From an uncultured Clostridiaceae bacterium (GTDB taxonomy: Bacteria; Bacillota; Clostridia; Lachnospirales; Lachnospiraceae): DNA of 8,101 nt. The notes beneath the pieces are model-generated. The model was not told where the DNA came from. It saw only the letters and a program-made list of their open reading frames with translations, and ran no database searches. Numbering within the stretch: position 1 is the stretch's first letter; the number at the start of each line of letters is the position of its first letter. Position numbers and translations under genes: made by a program. The DNA lies in NCBI GenBank assembly GCA_958441075.1, contig CAUCBQ010000092.1, forward strand, positions 1-8,101. Direction: 5' to 3'. Shown here one piece after another: positions 1 to 6,403 of the stretch.

Positions 1-55
1 TTTTATGGGCTGATTTATTCGTGTTTTTGTCAGCTGACGGGTTGTTTTGAGTCAT
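1..55 (-). CDS. 5' end of an unidentified leftward gene (partial)
   Basis: On the minus strand an AGGAGG at 63-68 is followed after 7 bases by an ATG (55-53) and 18 open codons up to the window edge, reading MTQNNPSADKNTNKSAHK. The peptide is polar and rich in Asn, Lys and Ser, as expected of a disordered or cytoplasmic N-terminus, and has no signal peptide in the visible part. I do not recognise the protein and the piece is too short to name. It is transcribed away from the gene at 257. A possible -10 box TATACT lies at 101-96 on the minus strand, but I see no convincing -35 box for it. The call rests on the near-perfect ribosome binding site and its spacing. Confidence 0.7.
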   Translation of the reverse strand, partial: MTQNNPSADKNTNKSAHK

Positions 56-241
56 ATCAGTACCTCCTGACTATATGAAAATGTGTTCTTTTCACAGTAT
101 AGCCATTTGAACGTTTTTTATGTGGACAGGGGGAAAACGAAGTGGAAACAGGTGGAAGACAGGGAAAAATGTTTATGTAAGCGTAAGCAAAATGTAAAAA
201 AACATGGAATATTTTATGATATATTAAAAGCAGAACTTCAT

Positions 242-249
242 GAGGAGGT
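242..249 (+). promoter_or_regulatory. Ribosome binding site that fixes the start at 257
   Basis: GAGGAGGT lies 7 bases before the ATG at 257. It shows that translation starts there and not at the in-frame ATG at 83, which has no such site and would add 58 residues unlike the family. Confidence 0.85.
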
Positions 250-256
250 GTATTAT

Positions 257-610
257 ATGATGGATTATTTTTTCATGGGCGGCGGATTTACCGTTCTGTT
301 TACGATGACATTTGTGCTTATTTTCGGTATGATTCTGATTACGCTTATACGGGGGATTTCGGAATGGGGGAAGAATAACAGATCACCAAGGCTGGATGTA
401 TCGGCAACGGTTATGTCCAAACGAACCCATACCCACAGAAACCAGAATCATGGAAGCTCTTCCAGTTATTATGTTACATTTCAAGTGGAGAGCGGTGACC
501 GGATGGAGCTCAGGATGAGCGGAAGGGAGTATGGGCTTTTGGCAGAGGGAGATAAGGGAAAGCTTCATTTTCAGGGCACACGGTATCTGGGATTTGACCG
601 TACATGGTAA
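257..610 (+). CDS. DUF2500 family membrane-anchored protein (YhhM-like)
   Basis: The protein has 117 residues. It has one hydrophobic N-terminal segment at about residues 11-31, then a short basic linker and a soluble domain of about 75 residues. The pattern from residue 47 (LDVSATVMSKR), through YYVTFQVESGDRMELRMSGREYG at 71-93, to GKLHFQGTRYLGFDR at 101-115, is the conserved core of the DUF2500 family, whose E. coli member is YhhM. The function of the family is unknown to me; a small beta-rich domain tethered to the membrane is the likely form. A His/Asn/Ser-rich loop (residues 57-70) interrupts the domain between its first strands. A tandem ATG (257 and 260) makes the exact first residue uncertain by one. 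The next gene starts 12 bases after the stop, so the two are probably co-transcribed. The promoter is not clear: the 100 bases upstream are AT-rich, with TATGAT at 215-220 and TATATT at 220-225 but no good -35 box. Confidence 0.88.
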   Translation: MMDYFFMGGGFTVLFTMTFVLIFGMILITLIRGISEWGKNNRSPRLDVSATVMSKRTHTHRNQNHGSSSSYYVTFQVESGDRMELRMSGREYGLLAEGDKGKLHFQGTRYLGFDRTW

Positions 611-617
611 GGAGGGG
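609..617 (+). promoter_or_regulatory. Ribosome binding site that selects a TTG start
   Basis: AAGGAGGGG overlaps the stop codon of the preceding gene, and its GGAGG core ends 7 bases before TTG at 623. The nearby GTG at 627 is in another frame, so the TTG is the only start that fits this site and the long frame. Confidence 0.75.
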
Positions 618-622
618 AGAAA

Positions 623-1435
623 TTGAGTGGGAAAAGGCTCATTATAACGAAGAAAAATTCCAGACGATGGGCCGCTGTTCTCTGCGGTTTGATTTCTCTG
701 CTTCTTATGGCAAGAATTTATGGGGCTGAGTTTTGCTTTTCCAATACGGAAAAGGGAAGATTGGAAGCAGTTAAAGGGTATGCAGTTGAGGGAGAAGGGG
801 GAAACCGCAGCACCTATGGAATATCCCATGATACGCCGGTGAGGGCGGCAGCTTTTGCGGAAAGGGAAGGCTGGCTGTATGTCTTTTATACAGCAGACAA
901 TGAGGAAAATACGCATGGTATTTTGACATTGGAAAAGGGGATAAATGGAAAATTCAGGCCGGTTCGTTCTCAGGAGGGGCCATTTCCCTATTATGCCGGT
1001 ATTTGGGCTACATGGCTGAGTCTGGGAGAGAAAGGACAGGAAGCGCTGGCTCTGGCAGGAGAAAACTGTGAGGATATAAAAGGGGTAAGACTTGATTTTT
1101 CGCCGGAGCAGCAGGAGGGCATGGAGCAGAACGCCGGAGTGACGGAACATGTATATCCCATTGACACGCCTGATTTTTTATGGATTTTGGATGGGAAAGC
1201 TTTGTGGGGTGACAGGAAAATTCCTCCGGTTTTTGAAAAAGACGTCCGTTTTCTGGATGAAAACGGGAATGATGTAACAGAAAAGTACAGGGACGAGAAG
1301 GTAACAGGCGGCTGGGGGAGCGGAAAGGGAAGTGCAGAGCTTTGGGCTGTCTATGCAGCAGTGGCATTGATTGGCTTTGTGGGTATTGTTCTGGTGCAGT
1401 ATTTTCTCTGGGAGGAGAAAGAAGAGACATCTTAA
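623..1435 (+). CDS. Unrecognised protein with two membrane segments
   Basis: The protein has 270 residues and begins with TTG. A basic N-terminus (KRLIITKKNSRR) precedes a first hydrophobic segment at about residues 16-34. A second hydrophobic segment at about 239-263 ends in a short acidic tail (EEKEETS). By the positive-inside rule both ends are cytoplasmic and the middle 200 residues lie outside the cell. The central domain is rich in aromatic residues and short strands (for example GWLYVFYTADN at 83-93 and FPYYAGIWATWLSLGE at 121-136), suggesting a beta-rich fold. I see no catalytic motif and no family I can name. The gap to the DUF2500 gene is 12 bases, so the two form a probable operon and may act together in the envelope. 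The reading frame is intact and the ribosome binding site strong, so I am confident it is a gene, not of its role. Confidence 0.8.
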   Translation: MSGKRLIITKKNSRRWAAVLCGLISLLLMARIYGAEFCFSNTEKGRLEAVKGYAVEGEGGNRSTYGISHDTPVRAAAFAEREGWLYVFYTADNEENTHGILTLEKGINGKFRPVRSQEGPFPYYAGIWATWLSLGEKGQEALALAGENCEDIKGVRLDFSPEQQEGMEQNAGVTEHVYPIDTPDFLWILDGKALWGDRKIPPVFEKDVRFLDENGNDVTEKYRDEKVTGGWGSGKGSAELWAVYAAVALIGFVGIVLVQYFLWEEKEETS

Positions 1436-1458
1436 GGGAAATTTTATACTTCTGCTCC

Positions 1459-1487
1459 TTGATTTATGGATGGACTGCCACTATAAT
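1459..1487 (+). promoter_or_regulatory. Sigma-A type promoter of ftsH
   Basis: TTGATT at 1459-1464 and a perfect TATAAT at 1482-1487 are separated by 17 bases. Transcription would start near 1494 and give a 5' leader of about 64 bases before ftsH. No terminator is visible between the preceding gene (stop at 1435) and this promoter, so read-through from upstream is also possible. Confidence 0.75.
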
Positions 1488-1557
1488 AGAAAAGAATGGG
1501 TTTTGGCACATTTTATGCGTGTGAAGGCAGCCTGTTCAGAGGGAGAAATAGCACAGT

Positions 1558-3642
1558 ATGGATAATAACAAGAAGCAAAACCAGAATATGAACAGCAACT
1601 GGCAGACCATCGCCATGCTGGTGGTGGCTGCTCTGCTGACGATTATGATCGTGAGTTGGATGAATTCCGCAGTGGAATCCAGACAGCGCAAGGAACTGTC
1701 ATACAATGAATTTGTACAGATGGTGGAAGACGGCAAGGTGGAATCCATCCGGGTAGAAAATTCTGTCATTGACGTAAAGCCCAAAGCAGAGGCGACTGAA
1801 TATTCCCAGCAGATGAAATATTATGTAGTCCGTCTGGAGGGAGACTATCAGTTTGTAGAGCGTATCCTGGATAACAATGTTGTGACCAACCGGGAGAATG
1901 CCAGCGCAAATGCGCTGCTTGTCGCGCTGCTCAACTACGCAGTGCCGTTCCTTCTGCTTCTGTTCCTTATGAACTTCACTATGAGGCGTATGGGCGGAGG
2001 CGGCATCATGGGCGTTGGCAAGAGCAATGCCAAAATGTATGTCCAGAAGGAAACAGGAATTACCTTTAAGGATGTGGCCGGTGAGGATGAAGCAAAGGAA
2101 TCTCTGACAGAGATTGTGGATTTCCTTCATAATCCTGCCAAGTATACGAAGATCGGAGCAAAGCTTCCCAAGGGAGCGCTGTTAGTAGGCCCTCCGGGAA
2201 CAGGCAAGACCCTTCTTGCCAAGGCGGTAGCCGGTGAGGCTCATGTACCTTTCTATTCTCTTTCCGGTTCTGATTTCGTGGAAATGTTTGTGGGTGTAGG
2301 CGCATCCCGTGTACGGGATCTGTTTAAGAACGCTACAGAGAATGCACCCTGTATCATTTTCATAGATGAGATTGATGCCATCGGACGCAGCCGTGACAGC
2401 CGTATGGGTGGAAATGATGAGAGAGAGCAGACCTTAAACCAGCTCCTTTCTGAAATGGATGGTTTTGATTCCACCAAGGGACTTCTGGTTCTGGGTGCAA
2501 CCAACCGCCCGGAGATACTTGATCCCGCCCTTCTTCGTCCCGGACGTTTTGACCGCCGGGTTGTAGTAGATAAACCGGATCTGAATGGAAGAATCAATAT
2601 TTTAAAGGTACATTCCAAGGAAGTCCTTTTAGATGAAACGGTTGACTTTAAGGAAATTGCCCTGGCTACTTCAGGAGCGGTTGGTGCAGATCTTGCCAAT
2701 ATGATGAATGAGGCGGCTATTAATGCAGTTAAAAACGGCAGAAGCGCTGTTTCACAGAAGGATCTGTTTGAGGCGGTAGAGGTAGTTCTTGTAGGCAAGG
2801 AAAAGAAAGACCGGATTATGAGTAAGGAGGAGCGACGGATTGTATCCTATCATGAGGTAGGACACGCTTTGGTCAGCGCTCTGCAGAAGCACTCTGAGCC
2901 GGTGCAGAAGATCACCATTGTTCCAAGAACCATGGGAGCGTTGGGCTATGTAATGAATGTACCGGAGGAAGAGAAGTTCTTAAACACAAAGAAGGAGCTG
3001 GAGGCCCGTCTGGTAGAGCTTATGGGCGGCCGTGCAGCGGAGGAAATCGTGTTTGATACGGTTACTACCGGTGCTTCCAATGATATTCAGCAGGCTACCA
3101 ATCTGGCGAGAGCCATGGTAACTCAGTATGGCATGTCTGAGAAATTCGGTCTCATGGCTCTGGAGAGCCAGGAAAATCAGTATCTGACCGGCCGTGCCGT
3201 ATTGAACTGCGGCGATGCCACAGCAGCTGAGATTGACAGGGAAGTTATGAAGGTCTTAAAGGATGCCTATGAGGCAGCCAAGAACCTGCTTAACGATAAC
3301 CGTGATGTTATGGATCAGATTGCGGACTTCCTGATTGAGAAGGAGACTATTACAGGAAAAGAGTTCATGAAGATATTCCGTAAGGTAAAGGGAATCCCGG
3401 AGCCTGAGGAAAAGCCGGAGGAGGAAAGCGTGCTGCCGGATACGGAGCATCTGAAGGAATCGGAGGGTGCGAATGAATCTGCGTCTCAGGGAGAGGAAGC
3501 CGGAAAGAAGACAGAGACGGAGGCTGAAGGAGAGCAGAAGGCTGAGTCGGAAACGGTGTCTGAGCCGGAGGTCGTGGCAGGAACAAACGCCGAGCCGGAG
3601 AAGAAGGAAGGACAGGCAGAGGATGCCATGTCCCAGGAATAA
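1558..3642 (+). CDS. ftsH: ATP-dependent zinc metalloprotease FtsH
   Basis: FtsH is a membrane-anchored AAA+ protease that degrades misfolded membrane proteins and selected regulators. The 694-residue product has the full order of parts. There is a membrane segment at about 17-35, an extracytoplasmic domain, and a second segment at about 118-140. The ATPase domain carries Walker A GPPGTGKT (211-218), the pore motif MFVGVG (243-248), Walker B IIFIDE (266-271) and the second region of homology with arginine fingers (TNRPEILDPALLRPGRFDR, 315-333). The M41 peptidase has HEVGH (432-436), and D509 in GASNDI is the likely third zinc ligand. All key residues are present, so it should be active. From about 612 a tail of some 80 residues rich in Glu, Lys, Ala and Ser follows, longer and more acidic than in many relatives. 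A GGGAG at 1541-1545 lies 12 bases before the ATG, a rather long spacing. It has its own promoter and terminator and so looks monocistronic. It is not next to tilS or hpt, the neighbours often seen in Bacilli. Confidence 0.97.
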   Translation: MDNNKKQNQNMNSNWQTIAMLVVAALLTIMIVSWMNSAVESRQRKELSYNEFVQMVEDGKVESIRVENSVIDVKPKAEATEYSQQMKYYVVRLEGDYQFVERILDNNVVTNRENASANALLVALLNYAVPFLLLLFLMNFTMRRMGGGGIMGVGKSNAKMYVQKETGITFKDVAGEDEAKESLTEIVDFLHNPAKYTKIGAKLPKGALLVGPPGTGKTLLAKAVAGEAHVPFYSLSGSDFVEMFVGVGASRVRDLFKNATENAPCIIFIDEIDAIGRSRDSRMGGNDEREQTLNQLLSEMDGFDSTKGLLVLGATNRPEILDPALLRPGRFDRRVVVDKPDLNGRINILKVHSKEVLLDETVDFKEIALATSGAVGADLANMMNEAAINAVKNGRSAVSQKDLFEAVEVVLVGKEKKDRIMSKEERRIVSYHEVGHALVSALQKHSEPVQKITIVPRTMGALGYVMNVPEEEKFLNTKKELEARLVELMGGRAAEEIVFDTVTTGASNDIQQATNLARAMVTQYGMSEKFGLMALESQENQYLTGRAVLNCGDATAAEIDREVMKVLKDAYEAAKNLLNDNRDVMDQIADFLIEKETITGKEFMKIFRKVKGIPEPEEKPEEESVLPDTEHLKESEGANESASQGEEAGKKTETEAEGEQKAESETVSEPEVVAGTNAEPEKKEGQAEDAMSQE

Positions 3643-3679
3643 AAGCTGAATATGTGATGGGATAAAGATCACTGAAAGG

Positions 3680-3736
3680 AAAAAGCTGCCTCAGAGCCTC
3701 CCTCCAGAGTGGGGAAGGTTTTAGGGACAGCTTTTT
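3680..3736 (+). terminator. Intrinsic terminator after ftsH
   Basis: AAAAAGCTG at 3680-3688 and CAGCTTTTT at 3728-3736 are perfect inverted arms of 9 bases. Beyond a bulged A, CCT (3689-3691) can pair with GGG (3724-3726), and the loop holds an imperfect inner helix between CCTCCCTCC (3697-3705) and GGGGAAGG (3711-3718). The T run is followed by AATTTT. The A run on the left means it could also end leftward transcription. It lies 38 bases after the ftsH stop. Confidence 0.75.
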
Positions 3737-3776
3737 AATTTTCCTTTGCATATTCCCCATCCCATAAACATGACCG

Positions 3777-3805
3777 TTTACTTCTGCCGTTGATTTTAGT
3801 ATAAT
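3777..3805 (+). promoter_or_regulatory. Promoter of the phosphoribosyltransferase-like gene
   Basis: TTTACT at 3777-3782 and a perfect TATAAT at 3800-3805 are spaced by 17 bases. Transcription would begin near 3812, giving a leader of about 42 bases. It lies just beyond the ftsH terminator, so this gene is an independent unit. I see no riboswitch-like structure in the short leader. Confidence 0.72.
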
Positions 3806-3853
3806 AATTTTAAGAAGAATTATCAGAAAATACTAATCAAAGGAGGGAAATTT

Positions 3854-4495
3854 ATGGACAACCGTTATGTGAAAATCTTTGCAGCCGGAAGCAGTGCGCC
3901 CCTTAAGGCTACACCGGGCCATTTTGCTACCAATCATGCCCATATCAACTATTATCTGGACATGACTACGATGAAGACCCGGTTAAACGAGGCGCAGGAT
4001 GTAGCGCGGACATTGGCAGGGATGTTTCCTTATGACAGGGCAGTGGACACGATTTTATGTCTGGAAGGCAGTCAGGTCATCGGAGCATTTCTGGCAGAGG
4101 AGCTGACCCGGGCGGGAGTGTGTTCTACCAATGCCCACAAGACGATTTATATTGTAACACCGGAGTTTAACAGCAACAGCCAGATGGTATTTAAGGAAAA
4201 TATCCTTCCTGCCATCCGGGGGAAGAATATCCTTCTGCTGACGGCGGCAGTTACTACGGGACTGACATTAAACAAGGGGATTGAGGCAGTACGGTATTAT
4301 GGAGGGAAGCTCCAGGGAATCACAGCCATTTTCAGTGACATAGACAGCATAAACGATTATCCGATTACTTCAATGTACAGTCAGAGGGATGTGACAGATT
4401 ATATTTATTATGATTACCGTACCTGCCCTTTGTGTGCCAAAGGGCAGAAATTGGATGCGCTGGTAAATGCCTACGGATATACGTCTCTGGATTAG
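3854..4495 (+). CDS. Phosphoribosyltransferase-like protein (orotate PRTase-related, atypical)
   Basis: The protein has 213 residues. AGGAGG at 3841-3846 lies 7 bases before the ATG. The core of about residues 45-165 resembles the type I phosphoribosyltransferase fold: a hydrophobic strand and turn with EGSQVIGAFLAEEL (71-84), then the region of the PRPP loop, ILLLTAAVTTGLT (126-138). Such proteins are often labelled orotate phosphoribosyltransferase in Clostridia. Canonical type I enzymes carry two acidic residues just before the VTTG segment; here they are T130 and A131, while TTG (134-136) is kept. The C-terminus has a CPLC motif (C191, C194), possibly a metal or redox site, then a tail ending AYGYTSLD. 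I recall related clostridial proteins with the same features, so this may be a family trait and not decay. True orotate transferase activity is doubtful. The stop overlaps that of the convergent regulator gene by 4 bases. Confidence 0.75.
   Translation: MDNRYVKIFAAGSSAPLKATPGHFATNHAHINYYLDMTTMKTRLNEAQDVARTLAGMFPYDRAVDTILCLEGSQVIGAFLAEELTRAGVCSTNAHKTIYIVTPEFNSNSQMVFKENILPAIRGKNILLLTAAVTTGLTLNKGIEAVRYYGGKLQGITAIFSDIDSINDYPITSMYSQRDVTDYIYYDYRTCPLCAKGQKLDALVNAYGYTSLD
4423..4447. repeat. Perfect 10-base inverted repeat inside the PRTase-like gene
   Basis: CTGCCCTTTG (4423-4432) and CAAAGGGCAG (4438-4447) are perfect arms with a 5-base loop. The hairpin encodes exactly the CPLCAKGQ segment and lies about 50 bases before both convergent stop codons. 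No T run follows on either strand, so it is not a standard intrinsic terminator, but it could stabilise or pause the 3' ends of the two convergent transcripts. Confidence 0.7.
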
Positions 4496-5367
4496 AACGT
4501 TTCTTTTTGAAATTCCTTTGGAAGCTGGTCATAGCGCCGTTTGTAGGCACGCAAAAAGGTAGAGTAGTTTTGAAATCCGCATTGATAACAGGCTGTAGTG
4601 GCATTTGTGCCTGAAGCCAGCAGCTCTCTTGCACGGGCCAGCCGTTTTTCTGTGATATAGCTTCCGATAGTAAAGCCGGTTTCTTCCTTAAAAACACGCA
4701 TCATATGATAGGGGCTCAGGCTGCATACAGAGGAAAGAGCGGGAATGGAAAGGTCTTCAGCCAGGTGGCTGTTGATATGAGCCATAAGTCCGGATATCCG
4801 ATAGTCCAGAGAACTGGTGGTGAGATAGGGGCCGGAGGAGGAGAGACAGGCTCTGTTGAGCAAAATGAGAAATTCAAGGCATAAAAGCCGTGATAAAAGG
4901 GGGGCTGCAAAGTCTCCCTTTTTTCCGGAAGCCTCATTTTCAAGCTGTTTTAAAAGAGCGGTCAGAGGACGGCGTTCTTCAGCTGTAAAGCGCAGAACCT
5001 GAGAGTGGCGGTAGCTGGCTGTGTTAAAACAAAGAGCCAGATCGCCTTCTGTATTTTTGTGCGCCTCCAGAAAGGCGGGTGAGAGGTACAGGATCAGGCG
5101 TTCATAAGGAACGGCAGGGTCGGGTTCGGGCCGGTGAATCTGTCCCCGGTCCACCAGCACCATATCCCAGGGTTCCAGCTTGTAGGAGCGGCCTTCTATA
5201 GAATAGGAAACTGTTCCGCTCAGCAGAACCAGTATTTTTAAAAAATCGTGATGGTGGTATTCATAAGGTCCTTTTCCGGAATCCTTAAGATGAAAGAAGC
5301 GAAAGTCCTCCTTTAGATAGCCCTGAAGCCGGGAATAACCAGGGGAGGGCTGAGGCGGGAAGGTCAC
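4492..5367 (-). CDS. AraC/XylS family transcriptional regulator with cupin-like sensor domain
   Basis: The product has 291 residues from a GTG start at 5367, chosen because AGGAGG (5382-5377) lies 9 bases upstream. Upstream in-frame starts as far as 5553 have no such site and would add a hydrophobic, AT-rich extension. The N-terminal half (about 20-130) looks like an AraC-type cupin ligand-binding domain, with HHHDF (38-42), a glycine turn at LLSGTVSY (48-55) and the strand WDMVLVDRGQIHRPEP (67-82). The C-terminal part (about 190-288) is the double helix-turn-helix domain. Its first helix pair is near 206-231 (LSIPALSSVCSLSPYHMMRVFKEETG) and its second near 254-287, with the typical CGFQNYSTFLRAYKRRYDQLPKEF ending. 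The ligand is unknown; members of this group often sense sugars or small metabolites. It is divergent from the dapF-like gene and convergent with the PRTase-like gene, so either could be its target. Confidence 0.93.
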   Translation of the reverse strand: MTFPPQPSPGYSRLQGYLKEDFRFFHLKDSGKGPYEYHHHDFLKILVLLSGTVSYSIEGRSYKLEPWDMVLVDRGQIHRPEPDPAVPYERLILYLSPAFLEAHKNTEGDLALCFNTASYRHSQVLRFTAEERRPLTALLKQLENEASGKKGDFAAPLLSRLLCLEFLILLNRACLSSSGPYLTTSSLDYRISGLMAHINSHLAEDLSIPALSSVCSLSPYHMMRVFKEETGFTIGSYITEKRLARARELLASGTNATTACYQCGFQNYSTFLRAYKRRYDQLPKEFQKETF

Positions 5368-5376
5368 TGTTTTTAT

Positions 5377-5382
5377 CCTCCT
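5377..5382 (-). promoter_or_regulatory. Ribosome binding site that selects the GTG start of the AraC-type gene
   Basis: Read on the minus strand this is AGGAGG, 9 bases before the GTG at 5367. It sets the protein at 291 residues, the usual length for cupin-type AraC regulators. Confidence 0.82.
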
Positions 5383-5413
5383 TTTGGCATATGTAAGTAT
5401 TTCTTTTAATATA

Positions 5414-5466
5414 GCATTATTTGCAATATAAAACAGCATAAAATTAATATTATTATAAAATAATGC
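5414..5466. repeat. Inverted repeat in the divergent region, possible operator
   Basis: GCATTATTT (5414-5422) and AAATAATGC (5458-5466) are perfect 9-base arms, 35 bases apart, placing the arm centres 44 bases (about four helical turns) apart on the same face of the DNA. They lie between the AraC-type regulator and the dapF-like gene. The repeat also falls at the start of the predicted regulator transcript, so it could form a weak RNA stem instead. In such AT-rich DNA a chance repeat of this size is possible. Confidence 0.4.
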
Positions 5467-5467
5467 C

Positions 5468-5476
5468 TGATAAAAT
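5468..5476 (+). promoter_or_regulatory. Possible extended -10 promoter of the dapF-like gene
   Basis: TGATAAAAT is an extended -10 element (TG, one base, TAAAAT). No good -35 box is present at the expected distance. Transcription would start near 5483, giving a leader of about 57 bases. It is the best rightward candidate I can see in this region. Confidence 0.35.
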
Positions 5477-5479
5477 AGA

Positions 5480-5508
5480 ATTATAACATGAATCCGGCAA
5501 AGCCGCAA
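5480..5508 (-). promoter_or_regulatory. Extended -10 promoter of the AraC-type regulator
   Basis: On the minus strand TTGCGG (5508-5503) and a perfect TATAAT (5485-5480) are separated by 17 bases, and TGT directly precedes the -10 box (TGTTATAAT, extended -10). Transcription would start near 5473 and leave a leader of about 105 bases. The -10 box is only 4 bases from the rightward -10 candidate, so the two promoters would compete for polymerase. Confidence 0.65.
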
Positions 5509-5539
5509 AAAAAGCATCTGCGGGGAAAGAGAGCAAGCT

Positions 5540-6403
5540 ATGAGACTGACCATTGAAAAATATCACGGACTTGGAAATGACTATCTGGTATATGATCCCA
5601 ATAAAAACAAACTGGCCCTGACCCCTTCACGGGTTCAGCTTTTATGCAACCGAAATTTCGGTGTGGGAGCTGACGGAGTTTTAGAGGGACCGGTGATAGA
5701 GGATGACAGGATTTCCATGGTGATCTGGAATTCGGATGGAAGCCGGACAGAAAACAGCGGAAACGGCGTCCGCATTTTTGCCAAATATTTAAAGGATGCA
5801 GGCTATGTACAGAAAAAGGATTTTACCATCCATTCAGAAGGGGGAGAGATTGATATCCACTATCTGAACGAAGAGGGAACAAGGTTAAAGGCTTCCATGG
5901 GAAAGGCTTCCTTTTGGAGTGATGAGGTTCCGGTAACAGGGCCGAGGAGAGAGATTATCAATGAAACCATGGTCTTTGGACGGATTCCCTATCCTGTTAC
6001 CTGCTTATCAGTGGGAAACCCCCATCTGGTGATTCTTATGGATGAGATTTCAAAGGAGCTGGTATGCCGGATTGGCAGGTATTCGGAGAATGCCAGACAG
6101 TTCCCGGAAAAGATTAACACACAGATTATGAAGGTATTAGACAGGACCCATATTCAGACGGAGGTGTATGAGAGGGGTGCAGGCTATACTCTGGCTTCAG
6201 GAAGCGGCTGCTGTGCTGCGGCTGCGGCAGCTTACCGTCTGGGACTTACGGACCCGAAAATGATCGTCCAGATGCCGGGAGGAACTCTGGAGCTTGAGAT
6301 CCGGGAGGATGGAAATGTGCTGATGACCGGGGATGTGGGGTATGTAGGAAGTATAAAACTGGGAAATCATTTTACAGAGCAGCTTAGGGCGCTTGACAAA
6401 TAA
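5540..6403 (+). CDS. DapF-fold racemase/epimerase-like protein with serine at both catalytic cysteine positions
   Basis: The 287-residue protein matches the diaminopimelate epimerase family throughout: YHGLGNDYLV (8-17), FGVGADGVL (40-48), WNSDGS (63-68), SGNGVRIFAKY (73-83), SVGNPHLV (157-164), INTQIM (192-197), YERGAGYTLASGSG (210-223) and MTGDVGYVGSI (262-272). DapF converts LL- to meso-diaminopimelate with a pair of cysteines acting as acid and base, C73 and C217 in the Haemophilus enzyme. Here the first is S73 (AGC) and the second S220 (TCA). Substrate-side positions such as N13, N64, N160, N193, E211 and R212 are kept. Cysteines occur nearby at 224 and 225 but not at the catalytic position. 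The protein may be a divergent racemase with another substrate, a non-catalytic binder, or a very slow epimerase, so I give no gene symbol. The ribosome binding site is weak (AGAGAG at 5528-5533). It is divergent from the AraC-type regulator and lies just before glutamine synthetase. Confidence 0.88.
   Translation: MRLTIEKYHGLGNDYLVYDPNKNKLALTPSRVQLLCNRNFGVGADGVLEGPVIEDDRISMVIWNSDGSRTENSGNGVRIFAKYLKDAGYVQKKDFTIHSEGGEIDIHYLNEEGTRLKASMGKASFWSDEVPVTGPRREIINETMVFGRIPYPVTCLSVGNPHLVILMDEISKELVCRIGRYSENARQFPEKINTQIMKVLDRTHIQTEVYERGAGYTLASGSGCCAAAAAAYRLGLTDPKMIVQMPGGTLELEIREDGNVLMTGDVGYVGSIKLGNHFTEQLRALDK

Noticed and set aside
83..256. N-terminal extension of the DUF2500 protein from an upstream ATG
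   Set aside because: The extension is polar, does not resemble the family and has no ribosome binding site, whereas GAGGAGGT sits 7 bases before the ATG at 257.
383..1150. Long minus-strand open frame opposite the DUF2500 and unknown membrane protein genes
   Set aside because: It has no ribosome binding site, shows no recognisable domain, and lies opposite two genes with strong start signals; it is a shadow frame.
3365..3760. Minus-strand frames opposite the end of ftsH
   Set aside because: They reflect the repetitive Glu/Lys codons of the FtsH tail read backwards, giving Leu/Ser/Arg or Pro-rich products, and have no start signals.
4432..4614. Small rightward frame across the convergent gene ends
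   Set aside because: It has no ribosome binding site and lies in the wrong frame of one gene and antisense to another.
5494..5510. Short hairpin CGGC-AAA-GCCG followed by an A run upstream of the dapF-like gene
   Set aside because: The stem is only 4 pairs and the A run is on the wrong side for a terminator in either direction; it mainly overlaps the -35 box of the leftward promoter.
5368..5553. Longer AraC-type protein starting at 5553
   Set aside because: The extra 62 residues are encoded by AT-rich intergenic DNA holding a good leftward promoter, and the GTG at 5367 has an ideal ribosome binding site.
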